A DNA stretch of 5,985 bases from a bacterium (GTDB lineage: Bacteria; Planctomycetota; B15-G4; JADJEK01), in NCBI GenBank assembly GCA_030428825.1, contig JAUIEL010000446.1:1-5985 (forward strand), in the 5' to 3' direction. Shown in pieces: positions 1 to 5,469 of this stretch; position 1 is the first letter of the stretch, and every line of letters starts with the position of its first letter. Position numbers and translations under genes: made by a program. Below the pieces are notes generated by a model. The model saw nothing but the letters and a program-made list of their open reading frames with translations, did not search any database and had not been told where the DNA came from.

Positions 1-15
1 ACGGAGCGTCCGCCG

Positions 16-1038
16 TCAGGCCGTGCCGTCCGGATCGACCGGGGCGAGGTGCCCCGCCGCGCGCGCCCGCAGCCCCAGGTCGGCGAGGGTGATCGCGACC
101 ATCGCCTCGAGGACCGGGATCACCCGAGGGACGATGCAGGGGTCGTGTCGTCCCTTCCGGGCGACGTCGCCGAGGGAGGTGGTCGGCTTGACGGAGACCT
201 CGAGGCGGAGGTCCTCCCCGGTCGAGATCCCGCCGAGGATCCCCCCGAACGACGACCGGTCGGCGACGTACTCCCGGCCGGTCATCTCCGCCCCCCGGAA
301 GCCGGCGCCGTACGCGAACCCGGTCACGGCGCCGACGCTCAGGATCGCGTGGGCGAGGCTCGCCTTCAGCTTCGCGAAGACCGGCTCGCCGAGGTGGGGG
401 GGAGGGTTCCGGACCACGATCTCGACCAGCCCCCCGGTCGAGTCGTGCCGCTCCTTCAGCGACCGGACGTACTCGACCATCTCCTTCGCGACGTCGGCGT
501 CGGCGCACCGGACCGGGTTCCGCTCGATCTCCGCCTCGTCGAACCGGCTCGCCACGTGCGGTCCGATCCGCTTCGCGTGGGCGACGATCCGGAGGTCGGG
601 CGGGAGGAGCTTGCGCGCCACCACGCCGGCCACGACCCGGGCGACCGTCTCGCGGCCGGACGAGCGCCCGCCGCCGCGGTGGTCCCGGTGGCCGTACTTC
701 CCGGCGAACGTCTCGTCGGCGTGGCCGGGCCGGATCGCGTCGCGGAGGTGTTCGTAGTCGGAGGGGCGCGCGTCCGTGTTCCCGATCACGACCGCGATCG
801 GCATCCCGGTCGTCCTCCCCTCGAACACGCCCGAGAGGATCGTCGGCCGGTCCTCCTCGCGGCGCGCCGTCGTGACGTCGCTCTGGCCGGGGCGCCGCCG
901 CCGGAGCTCGGGGAGGAGGTCGTCCTCCGAGAGCGCGATCCCGGCCGGGCACCCGTCGATCACCACGCCGAGCGCGGGGCCGTGCGACTCGCCGAACGTG
1001 GTGACGCGGAAGAGCGTGCCGAACGAGTTGCTCGCCAT
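16..1038 (-). CDS. aroC: Chorismate synthase
   Basis: This enzyme catalyses the last shikimate-pathway step: it converts 5-enolpyruvylshikimate-3-phosphate to chorismate in the cytosol, using reduced FMN as a non-consumed cofactor. The 340-residue protein is complete and slightly shorter than the usual ~360. Family signatures are in order: GESHG (residues 16-20, invariant His19), the R-R-R-P-G-Q-S stretch (47-53), GHADET (105-110, second invariant His106), RGGGRSSGRET (121-131), GGILGGISTG (265-274), SVKPTTS (282-288) and the C-terminal GRHDPC (296-301). The ATG at 1038 is chosen because the protein then begins MASNSFGTLFRVTTFGESHG, like family N-termini. The open frame runs 179 codons further upstream, but that part is arginine-rich and overlaps the sigma-factor gene antiframe, so it is a shadow. 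No clear Shine-Dalgarno sequence precedes the ATG. The gene lies 164 bp downstream of the sigma-factor gene on the same strand; co-transcription is possible but not shown. Confidence 0.97.
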   Translation of the reverse strand: MASNSFGTLFRVTTFGESHGPALGVVIDGCPAGIALSEDDLLPELRRRRPGQSDVTTARREEDRPTILSGVFEGRTTGMPIAVVIGNTDARPSDYEHLRDAIRPGHADETFAGKYGHRDHRGGGRSSGRETVARVVAGVVARKLLPPDLRIVAHAKRIGPHVASRFDEAEIERNPVRCADADVAKEMVEYVRSLKERHDSTGGLVEIVVRNPPPHLGEPVFAKLKASLAHAILSVGAVTGFAYGAGFRGAEMTGREYVADRSSFGGILGGISTGEDLRLEVSVKPTTSLGDVARKGRHDPCIVPRVIPVLEAMVAITLADLGLRARAAGHLAPVDPDGTA

Positions 1039-1079
1039 CGTCAGGGGGCGGTCGCGCGATCGATCGTCTTCATCGGCGG

Positions 1080-1110
1080 AGCGTAGCAGACCGCCCGAGC
1101 GCAAGTCGAA
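1080..1110 (-). promoter_or_regulatory. Possible promoter of aroC
   Basis: On the minus strand a TACGCT -10-like hexamer (1085 to 1080, TAnnnT pattern) lies about 41 nt upstream of the aroC ATG. A TTCGAC element at 1110 to 1105 is the nearest -35-like sequence, but the 19-nt spacer is long and the match poor. The predicted transcript would start near 1073 and have a leader of about 35 nt. A 10-bp palindrome, cgatcgatcg (1057-1066), falls just after the predicted start and may be chance. This is inferred from motif similarity only. Confidence 0.3.
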
Positions 1111-1202
1111 CGCCCCTCCCGCGGCCCCCGCCCTCGCGGTCGTTTCCGTCACCGACGCGTGCCCGCGGTGGTGTCGGGCGTCCGCGATCGTTTCGGGCGG
1201 GG

Positions 1203-1829
1203 TCAGTCGGCGGCGGGAGGAGGGGGCGCGTCGAGGCGCGCGGCGAGCCAGGCGCGGGCGACCCGCCAGTCCGCCTCGGCGGTGGAGCGCGACACGTCGA
1301 GGACGCCGGCCGCCTCCTCGACCGACAGGCCGGCGAAGAACCGGAGCTCGACGAGGCGCGCCTGCCGCGGGCTGAGGCGGCCGAGCTCGGTCAGCGCCTC
1401 GTCGACGGCGAGGAGGTCGACCTCGGCGTCGCGATCCGGTCCCGACTCGGCGGAGAGCGTCACCCGCTGCCAGCCGCCGCCGCGCCGGTCGGCTCGCCGC
1501 GTCCGGGCGGCGTCGATCACGATCCTTCGCATCGCCTGCGCGGCGACGCCGAGGAAGTGACGCCGGTTCTGCCACGACGCCGACTGGTCGGCGAGCCGGA
1601 GGTACGCCTCGTGCACGAGGGCCGTCGGCTGCAGCGTCCGCCCGGTCACCTCGTTCCGCAGGACCTGCTGGGCGAGGCGGCGGAGCTCCTCGTAGACGAG
1701 CGGCAGCAGGGCGTCGGTCACGTTCCCCGCCGGGTCGTTCCCGACCCGCGCCAGGAGTCTCGTCACCTCGCCTCGCACGTCGTCCGGTGCCGGGTCGGAC
1801 TCGGGGGCGGCGTTCGCGTCCTCGGTCAT
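1203..1829 (-). CDS. ECF-type RNA polymerase sigma factor (Sigma70_ECF / TIGR02999-like)
   Basis: This is a sigma-70 family factor of the extracytoplasmic-function type, which directs RNA polymerase to alternative promoters. It has 208 residues, usual for the group. A disordered acidic N-terminus (1-20) leads into region 2 (about 35-110), which contains LLPLVYEELRRLAQQ and the group hallmark LQPTALVHEAYLRL (66-79), then the basic AMRRIVIDAARTRRADRR segment. Region 4 (about 140-198) carries LSPRQARLVELRFFAGLS and a helix-turn-helix ending DVSRSTAEADWRVARAWL. This subfamily is expanded in Planctomycetota and Acidobacteriota and often sits beside serine/threonine kinase genes. No kinase or anti-sigma gene lies beside this copy: aroC is downstream and a divergent secreted-protein gene upstream. 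The ATG at 1829 gives a natural N-terminus; no Shine-Dalgarno sequence precedes it, and a -10-like element lies only 6 nt upstream. The family call is firm; the regulon is unknown. Confidence 0.94.
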   Translation of the reverse strand: MTEDANAAPESDPAPDDVRGEVTRLLARVGNDPAGNVTDALLPLVYEELRRLAQQVLRNEVTGRTLQPTALVHEAYLRLADQSASWQNRRHFLGVAAQAMRRIVIDAARTRRADRRGGGWQRVTLSAESGPDRDAEVDLLAVDEALTELGRLSPRQARLVELRFFAGLSVEEAAGVLDVSRSTAEADWRVARAWLAARLDAPPPPAAD

Positions 1830-1835
1830 CCCCGG

Positions 1836-1863
1836 AGTGTACCGGTCGGATGCGGCCGTTCGA
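1836..1863 (-). promoter_or_regulatory. Possible promoter of the ECF sigma gene, giving a leaderless mRNA
   Basis: On the minus strand TACACT (1841 to 1836) matches the -10 consensus at four of six positions and is separated from the ATG at 1829 by only six bases. Transcription would start at or next to the A of the ATG, giving a leaderless message. This fits the absence of a Shine-Dalgarno sequence. The -35 region is weak: TCGAAC at 1863 to 1858, spacer 16. Inferred from sequence alone. Confidence 0.4.
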
Positions 1864-1952
1864 GCGGCGCGGCCCGGCGGAGCGGGAGCGGTCGCGTCGG
1901 ACGGCGCCGGACAGGTCGACCGGTCCGGCCCACCGGGGGGAGGACCCGCGGC

Positions 1953-1981
1953 TGGACCGGATCGCGCGGCCGGGTTACCGT
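1953..1981 (+). promoter_or_regulatory. Promoter of the exported-protein gene ending at 2904
   Basis: TGGACC (1953-1958, four of six to TTGACA) and TACCGT (1976-1981, TAnnnT pattern) are separated by exactly 17 bp. This is the best sigma-70-like promoter seen in the window. It would start transcription near 1988, giving a leader of roughly 45-55 nt. A purine-rich gagaggaa (2019-2026) follows and could act as a ribosome binding site. If this promoter is right, the upstream in-frame GTG at 1837 is not in the message. Confidence 0.5.
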
Positions 1982-2043
1982 GTCCCCGGACTTCAGAGGA
2001 TCACTCCCCAGAGAGACGAGAGGAACCGACCTGGACCCGAACC

Positions 2044-2904
2044 CTGTGCGCGACCCTCTTCGCGGCGGCGCTCGCCGCTCCGCTCTCGAGCGCCGGCCAG
2101 ACCTGGACGTTCGACGTGACGACGACCGGGCAGGACGTGAGCTGGACGTCCCCGACCTCGGTCGACCCCGCCGCGTCGGTCTACGCGGTCGACTACACGA
2201 TCACCAAGGTCGAGGTCGACGTGACCTGGAACGGCATCCCGTTCAACAACCTCGACGTCACCAGCCAGGTCCCGAGCGACCTGGCGTCGGCGTCGCTCGA
2301 GGTGCCGGGCCCGGCGCCGGTCTCCGCCGTCAACCAGCCGATCGTCGTCCCGCCGCCGCCGGACGCGCCGGCGATCCAGGCGACCCTCTCCGTCGGACTG
2401 AACGCGGGCGGCTTCGGCTTCGCCGGGGCGACGAACGTCACGCTCGGGTCGCTCTCGATCGACCTCGGCGGGATCTTCGGGACGCAGACCGTCTTCCTCA
2501 CCAGCGTCCGGCTCGTCGGACAGCTCACGATCCATGGCGCCTGGTTCGACCTCGGGCACGCGCTCGCGGGGAGCGCCGGGGTGCCGACGTTCGCCGGGTC
2601 CGGGCCGCTGACGTCCGGCTCGCCGCTCACGCTCGAGCTGACCAACGCCGCGGCGTCGCGGCCGACGCTCTTCGTCGTCGGGCTGTCGCAGATCGACGTC
2701 CCGTTCGAGGGCGGGATCATGGTGCCGTCGTTGAACGTGATCCTGAACGTCGCGACCGACGCCACGGGATCGTTCGCGCTGCCGGCGGCCTGGCCGGCCG
2801 GCATCCCCGCGGGGACGTCGATCTACATGCAGTGCTGGGTCCTGAACCCGACGGGGACCGCGGTCGACGGGGCGTCGAACGGCCTCCGCGCCGTCGCCCA
2901 GTGA
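2044..2904 (+). CDS. Secreted beta-rich protein of unknown function (start codon uncertain)
   Basis: I do not recognise a named function. The frame codes a clear Sec signal peptide (LCATLFAAALAAPLSSAGQ, cleavage probably near SAG-Q) followed by about 265 residues of beta-rich, Gly/Pro/Ser/Thr/Val-rich sequence. A first domain begins TWTFDVTTTGQDVSWTSPTSVDP. A second, of about 110 residues, begins near GVPTFAGSGPLTSGSPLTLEL and ends GTSIYMQCWVLNPTGTAVDGASNGL. That ending resembles a terminal domain I recall from secreted proteins of high-GC Planctomycetota. The only in-frame canonical start is GTG at 1837, which lies upstream of the predicted promoter and adds about 69 arginine- and proline-rich residues before the signal peptide; that is implausible. 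The start given here is an in-frame CTG, chosen only because it opens the hydrophobic segment. Just before it, codons 2032-2043 (TGG ACC CGA ACC) would supply the missing basic n-region, so a mutated or misread start near 2031 is likely. The gene is real; the 5' end is not settled. Confidence 0.78.
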   Translation: MCATLFAAALAAPLSSAGQTWTFDVTTTGQDVSWTSPTSVDPAASVYAVDYTITKVEVDVTWNGIPFNNLDVTSQVPSDLASASLEVPGPAPVSAVNQPIVVPPPPDAPAIQATLSVGLNAGGFGFAGATNVTLGSLSIDLGGIFGTQTVFLTSVRLVGQLTIHGAWFDLGHALAGSAGVPTFAGSGPLTSGSPLTLELTNAAASRPTLFVVGLSQIDVPFEGGIMVPSLNVILNVATDATGSFALPAAWPAGIPAGTSIYMQCWVLNPTGTAVDGASNGLRAVAQ

Positions 2905-2920
2905 CCCGGCGAGCCCGGGG

Positions 2921-2952
2921 CCGGGTGACCGGGTGACCGGGTGACCGGGTGA
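2921..2952. repeat. Four tandem copies of the octamer CCGGGTGA
   Basis: Four perfect head-to-tail copies (2921-2928, 2929-2936, 2937-2944, 2945-2952) begin 16 bp after the stop codon of the exported-protein gene. The flanks carry imperfect partial copies (gtgacccggc before, gagccgag after). The period of eight is not a codon multiple, and the array lies outside genes. It is read directly from the sequence. It may be a slippage-prone microsatellite or a dispersed family of intergenic repeats; no function is evident. Confidence 0.95.
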
Positions 2953-3039
2953 GCCGAGCGCGGCCGGAGCCCGGTCTCCGCGCCGCGACGGTCGCCCGGT
3001 CGAGCCGAGGCGGGGGCCGCGTTCCGACCGGAGCGCGGC

Positions 3040-3070
3040 CCTCCGCGCGTCTCGTGGGACTGCGCGGAGG
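3040..3070 (+). terminator. GC-rich hairpin between the exported-protein gene and hflX
   Basis: A perfect 9-bp stem (cctccgcgc at 3040-3048 with gcgcggagg at 3062-3070) encloses a 13-nt loop. There is no U-run after it, so it is not a textbook intrinsic terminator, but it is the only strong hairpin seen after the stop at 2904. It also lies where the -35 region of an hflX promoter would fall, so a role in hflX control is an alternative. Confidence 0.35.
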
Positions 3071-3083
3071 AGGGGCCTCCGGG

Positions 3084-3089
3084 TAGAGT
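3084..3089 (+). promoter_or_regulatory. Weak -10-like element upstream of hflX
   Basis: TAGAGT matches the -10 consensus at four of six positions, 29 bp upstream of the hflX ATG, and would give a leader of about 20 nt. No recognisable -35 element lies 16-18 bp further upstream. No Shine-Dalgarno sequence precedes the ATG (the preceding bases are cgcctccc). Suggestive only. Confidence 0.22.
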
Positions 3090-3118
3090 GTCCGGCCGTC
3101 CCGTACCGAGCGCCTCCC

Positions 3119-4537
3119 ATGCCCTCACCGAACGCCCCGTCCCGTCCCCGCGCCGTCCTCGCCGCGGTGGAGCTCCCCGACTCGAACGAGCGCGAGACCG
3201 AGGGGTCGCTCGACGAGCTGCATCGCCTCGTCGAGACGCTCGGCTACCGCCCCGTGGCGCGGGTCACGCAGAAGCGGCGCGCGCTCGGCGCGGCGGGGCT
3301 GTTCGGCCGGGGGAAGCTGGTCGAGCTGGCCCGGCACACCGGCGGAACCGGCGTCGTCCCGGCCGGGGTGACGCGGCGTCCGGGGAAGAAGACGATCCAC
3401 CCGTGGGAGGAGGGGGAGGACGACGAGACGGACGACGAGGTCGACGACGCCGAGGCCGGCGAGGAGGCCGAGGAGGCCGACGGGTCCGAGGCGGCGGCGC
3501 CGGTCCCGCCGGAGGAGCGGGCGTCGGTCGTCGTGGTCGACCACGAGCTGACGCCGCGCCAGCTCCGGAACCTCGAGGGGGCGACCTCGGCGGAGGTGCT
3601 CGACCGGACGGCGGTCATCCTCGGCATCTTCCAGCGCCACGCGCGGACGCGCGAGGCGAAGCTGCAGGTCGAGATCGCCCGCCTCGCGTACCTCGCGCCG
3701 CGGCTGCGGGTCGCCGGCCGCGGCGACCGCCAGCGGGGCGGGATCGGCGGGAAGGGGGCGGGGGAGTCGGCGAGCGAGCTGGAGCGCCGCCGCGTCCGCG
3801 ACCGGATCGCCGAGCTGCGGCACGAACTCGAGGGGGTGCGGCGCGACGCGGACACGCGCCGCCGCCGCCGGATCGAGCGGCGCTCGGTCGCGATCGTCGG
3901 CTACACGAACGCCGGGAAGTCGTCGCTCATGCGGCGCCTGACCGGCAGCGACGTGCTGGTGCAGGACAAGCTGTTCGCGACGCTCGACACCACGGTCCGC
4001 GCGCTCTGGCCGGAGACCCGCCCGCGCATCCTCGTGTCGGACACCGTCGGGTTCATCAAGAAGCTGCCCCACGACCTCGTGGCGTCGTTCCGCTCGACGC
4101 TGCAGGAGGCGAGCGACGCCGGGCTGCTGCTGCACGTCGTCGACGCGTCCGACCCGGTGTTCCGCGGCCAGCTCGAGGTGACCCGCGAGGTCCTCGGCGA
4201 GGTCGGCGCCGGCGAGCGGCCGACGCTGCTGGTGCTGAACAAGACCGACCGGATCGACGCCCCGACGCGCGCCGCGCTGCGGGAGGAGTTCCCCGACGCG
4301 TTCCTCGGCTCGGCCTTCGACCCGGACGACGTCGCGCGGCTCCACGATCGGATCGTCCGCTTCTTCGAGCGCGACATGGTCGACGGCGAGCTGTTCGTGC
4401 CGTACCGGGACGCGGGGTTCCTCCACACGATCCACGAGTCGTGCCGCGTGCTGGAGGAGGTCCACGAGGAGGAGGGGACCCGCGTGCGGGTGCGGGCGCC
4501 CCGCGAGGAGATCGATCGGCTGGCGGCGCGTCTGTGA
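3119..4537 (+). CDS. hflX: GTPase HflX
   Basis: HflX is a translational GTPase-like protein that binds 50S subunits and 70S ribosomes; in well-studied bacteria it splits stalled ribosomes under stress. The protein has 472 residues, longer than the usual ~410-430. The N-terminal HflX domain covers about 12-195, with GRGKL (63-67), DHELTPRQLRNLE (141-153) and KLQVEIARLAYLAPRL (181-196). A helical, arginine-rich linker (about 218-253) follows. The G domain starts near 256: G1 GYTNAGKSS (261-269), switch threonines LDTT (289-292), G3 DTVGF (308-312), G4 NKTD (374-377) and G5 SAF (398-400). Two features are odd. About 55 extra residues (roughly 81-135) split the N-terminal domain, with a strongly acidic core (97-123). 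The usual GPGETQLE-type linker motif reads GAGESASE (213-220). All GTP-binding motifs are intact, so GTPase activity is expected. The ATG at 3119 is the first start in frame and gives a normal N-terminus. The gene stands alone and converges on the RRM gene. Confidence 0.97.
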   Translation: MPSPNAPSRPRAVLAAVELPDSNERETEGSLDELHRLVETLGYRPVARVTQKRRALGAAGLFGRGKLVELARHTGGTGVVPAGVTRRPGKKTIHPWEEGEDDETDDEVDDAEAGEEAEEADGSEAAAPVPPEERASVVVVDHELTPRQLRNLEGATSAEVLDRTAVILGIFQRHARTREAKLQVEIARLAYLAPRLRVAGRGDRQRGGIGGKGAGESASELERRRVRDRIAELRHELEGVRRDADTRRRRRIERRSVAIVGYTNAGKSSLMRRLTGSDVLVQDKLFATLDTTVRALWPETRPRILVSDTVGFIKKLPHDLVASFRSTLQEASDAGLLLHVVDASDPVFRGQLEVTREVLGEVGAGERPTLLVLNKTDRIDAPTRAALREEFPDAFLGSAFDPDDVARLHDRIVRFFERDMVDGELFVPYRDAGFLHTIHESCRVLEEVHEEEGTRVRVRAPREEIDRLAARL

Positions 4538-4554
4538 TCCCGGGATGAAAGGAA

Positions 4555-4587
4555 GGAGGGCCCCCGAGAGATGCTCGGAGACCCTCC
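4555..4587. terminator. Hairpin after hflX, possibly bidirectional
   Basis: Stem ggaggg (4555-4560) pairs with ccctcc (4582-4587). After a 3x3 internal loop, ccgag (4564-4568) pairs with ctcgg (4574-4578) around a 5-nt loop. It begins 18 bp after the hflX stop, in the 90-bp gap between two convergent genes, and can fold on both strands. There is no U-tract on either side. It is the best candidate for the hflX transcript end. Confidence 0.5.
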
Positions 4588-4604
4588 CCTGCCCTGCTGG
4601 CGCT

Positions 4605-4620
4605 CGCCCCCTCGGGGGCG
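4605..4620 (-). terminator. Hairpin just after the RRM protein gene
   Basis: cgcccc (4605-4610) pairs with ggggcg (4615-4620) around a 4-nt loop, giving a compact 6-bp all-GC stem that begins 8 bp beyond the stop codon of the minus-strand RRM gene. No U-run follows on the minus strand. It probably marks or protects the 3' end of that transcript; this is inferred from position and pairing. Confidence 0.4.
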
Positions 4621-4627
4621 CGTCGGA

Positions 4628-4906
4628 TCACCAGCGGTTGCCGCCGCCGCCACGGTTCTCGCGCGGCTTCGCCTCGTTGACGGTCAAGGCCCGGCCGTCG
4701 ACCTGGCGACCGTTCATGCCGTCGATCGCGGCCTGCGCCTCGGCGTCCGACCCCATCTCCACGAACGCGAATCCTCGCGGGCGCCCGGTGTCGCGGTCGG
4801 TGATGATGTTCGCCGAGCGGACCGTGCCGAACTCGGTGAAGGCGGTCTCGAGCTCGCTCTCCGTCATGTTGAAGGACATGTTTCCGACGTACAGTTTGCT
4901 GGCCAT
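4628..4906 (-). CDS. Small RNA-binding protein with one RRM domain
   Basis: This is a single-domain RNA recognition motif protein of 92 residues, the kind found in cyanobacteria, planctomycetes and other bacteria. It probably binds single-stranded RNA in the cytosol; its targets are unknown. The RRM fills residues 3-80: RNP2 is LYVGNM (5-10) and RNP1 is RGFAFVEM (44-51), with the stacking aromatics Tyr6, Phe46 and Phe48 present. The fold pattern is complete, with ESELETAFTEFG (17-28) and DAEAQAAIDGMNG (54-66) as the two helices. A short glycine/arginine tail (about 82-92, ending GGGGNRW) follows, as is common in these proteins. The ATG at 4906 is chosen because GGAG lies 6 nt before it and the product then starts MASKLYVGN. 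The in-frame TTG at 4918 overlaps that GGAG and is unlikely to be used. The gene converges on hflX and has a long region without genes upstream. Confidence 0.95.
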   Translation of the reverse strand: MASKLYVGNMSFNMTESELETAFTEFGTVRSANIITDRDTGRPRGFAFVEMGSDAEAQAAIDGMNGRQVDGRALTVNEAKPRENRGGGGNRW

Positions 4907-4912
4907 TTCTTG

Positions 4913-4916
4913 CTCC
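4913..4916 (-). promoter_or_regulatory. Ribosome binding site of the RRM protein gene
   Basis: GGAG on the minus strand (4916 to 4913) lies six bases before the ATG at 4906. It decides between that ATG and the in-frame TTG at 4918, which shares a base with this site. It is one of only two clear Shine-Dalgarno sequences in the window. Confidence 0.75.
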
Positions 4917-4920
4917 AATC

Positions 4921-5454
4921 GAATCGATCGGACGCGCCGTCGAAGAGACGACGTGTCCGCGTGTCGACTCGCCGGTGTTGGCGAACCGACTCAGACCCGT
5001 CACGCTCGGGACTGGGATTGAAACGGCCGAATCGTGCGGTCTTCAGGGGACGACACGATCCTCGAGTCAGCCTCGGTCGATCCCCCAGGTCCTGGAGGAG
5101 GATCCTCACCCCCGACGGCGCCAAGGCGATCGAAGGTCGAACGTCGAAGGACATCGACCCGGGAACCGTCCCGGATCTCCGCCCGTGAGCGCGGTGGTCG
5201 ATCGACGCGAGGGGCGGGGCCGAAGCCGCGCTGCCGTTCGAATCGGAAGAGTGTTGCACTCGGTCGCTCGGGCCGCGAGGGCTCGAGCCGGAACATGCTG
5301 CCCATTCGGGGAGCGAAACACAACGGAGCTCTCGGATGATCTTCGGCCCGCGCCGACCCGATCGAGGAAAGCCGCAGGATTCCGGTGAAGGGACGACCGG
5401 CGAGGCGGTCGGACGGCGCATGGTTCCGGGACGACCCCGGCCTCGAGCCGCGAT
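4921..5454. other. Long stretch with no credible gene, between divergent genes
   Basis: No frame here shows the strong G/C third-base bias of the neighbouring genes. All open frames are rich in Arg/Ser/Pro, without recognisable motifs. The composition looks less GC-extreme than the flanking genes. Small structures seen are a hairpin ccggga/tcccgg (5159-5164 with 5169-5174, 4-nt loop), a 10-bp palindrome gtcgatcgac (5197-5206), and a hairpin ccggg/cccgg (5426-5430 with 5436-5440) shortly before the next gene. I could not find a convincing promoter for either flanking gene. The region presumably holds the promoters and leaders of the RRM gene and the gene at 5470. A small RNA is possible but unsupported. 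Confidence 0.6.
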
Positions 5455-5460
5455 GGAGGA
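5455..5460 (+). promoter_or_regulatory. Ribosome binding site of the secreted-protein gene at 5470
   Basis: GGAGGA is a near-perfect Shine-Dalgarno sequence, 9 nt before the ATG at 5470. A second GGAG (5463-5466) sits too close to the ATG to be preferred. Together they support the chosen start. Confidence 0.75.
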
Positions 5461-5469
5461 ACGGAGACC

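Noticed and set aside
1039..1575. N-terminal extension of aroC by 179 residues
   Set aside because: The extension is arginine-rich, has no domain, runs antiframe through the sigma-factor gene, and aroC homologues begin at the ATG at 1038.
1837..2043. GTG start for the exported-protein gene at 1837
   Set aside because: It would put ~69 Arg/Pro/Gly-rich residues ahead of a signal peptide and lies upstream of the predicted promoter at 1953-1981.
3410..3490. Acidic run in hflX as a frameshift artefact
   Set aside because: The frame is the same before and after it, the domain motifs resume directly, and the third-base G/C bias continues through it.
3088..4548. Long open frames overlapping hflX on both strands
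   Set aside because: They are Arg/Ala/Gly- or Asp/Val/Leu-biased shadows produced by the high GC content; only the hflX frame carries family motifs.
4907..4918. TTG start at 4918 for the RRM protein
   Set aside because: It overlaps the GGAG that serves the ATG at 4906, and family N-termini begin at the LYVGN strand within a few residues.
5001..5040. ttgaaa (5018-5023) as a -35 element for the gene at 5470
   Set aside because: No -10-like hexamer lies at the right spacing, and it is about 450 bp from the start codon.
5197..5206. 10-bp palindrome gtcgatcgac as an operator
   Set aside because: Gatcga-type palindromes occur at several non-coding places here (for example 1057-1066) and are expected by chance; no promoter is linked to it.
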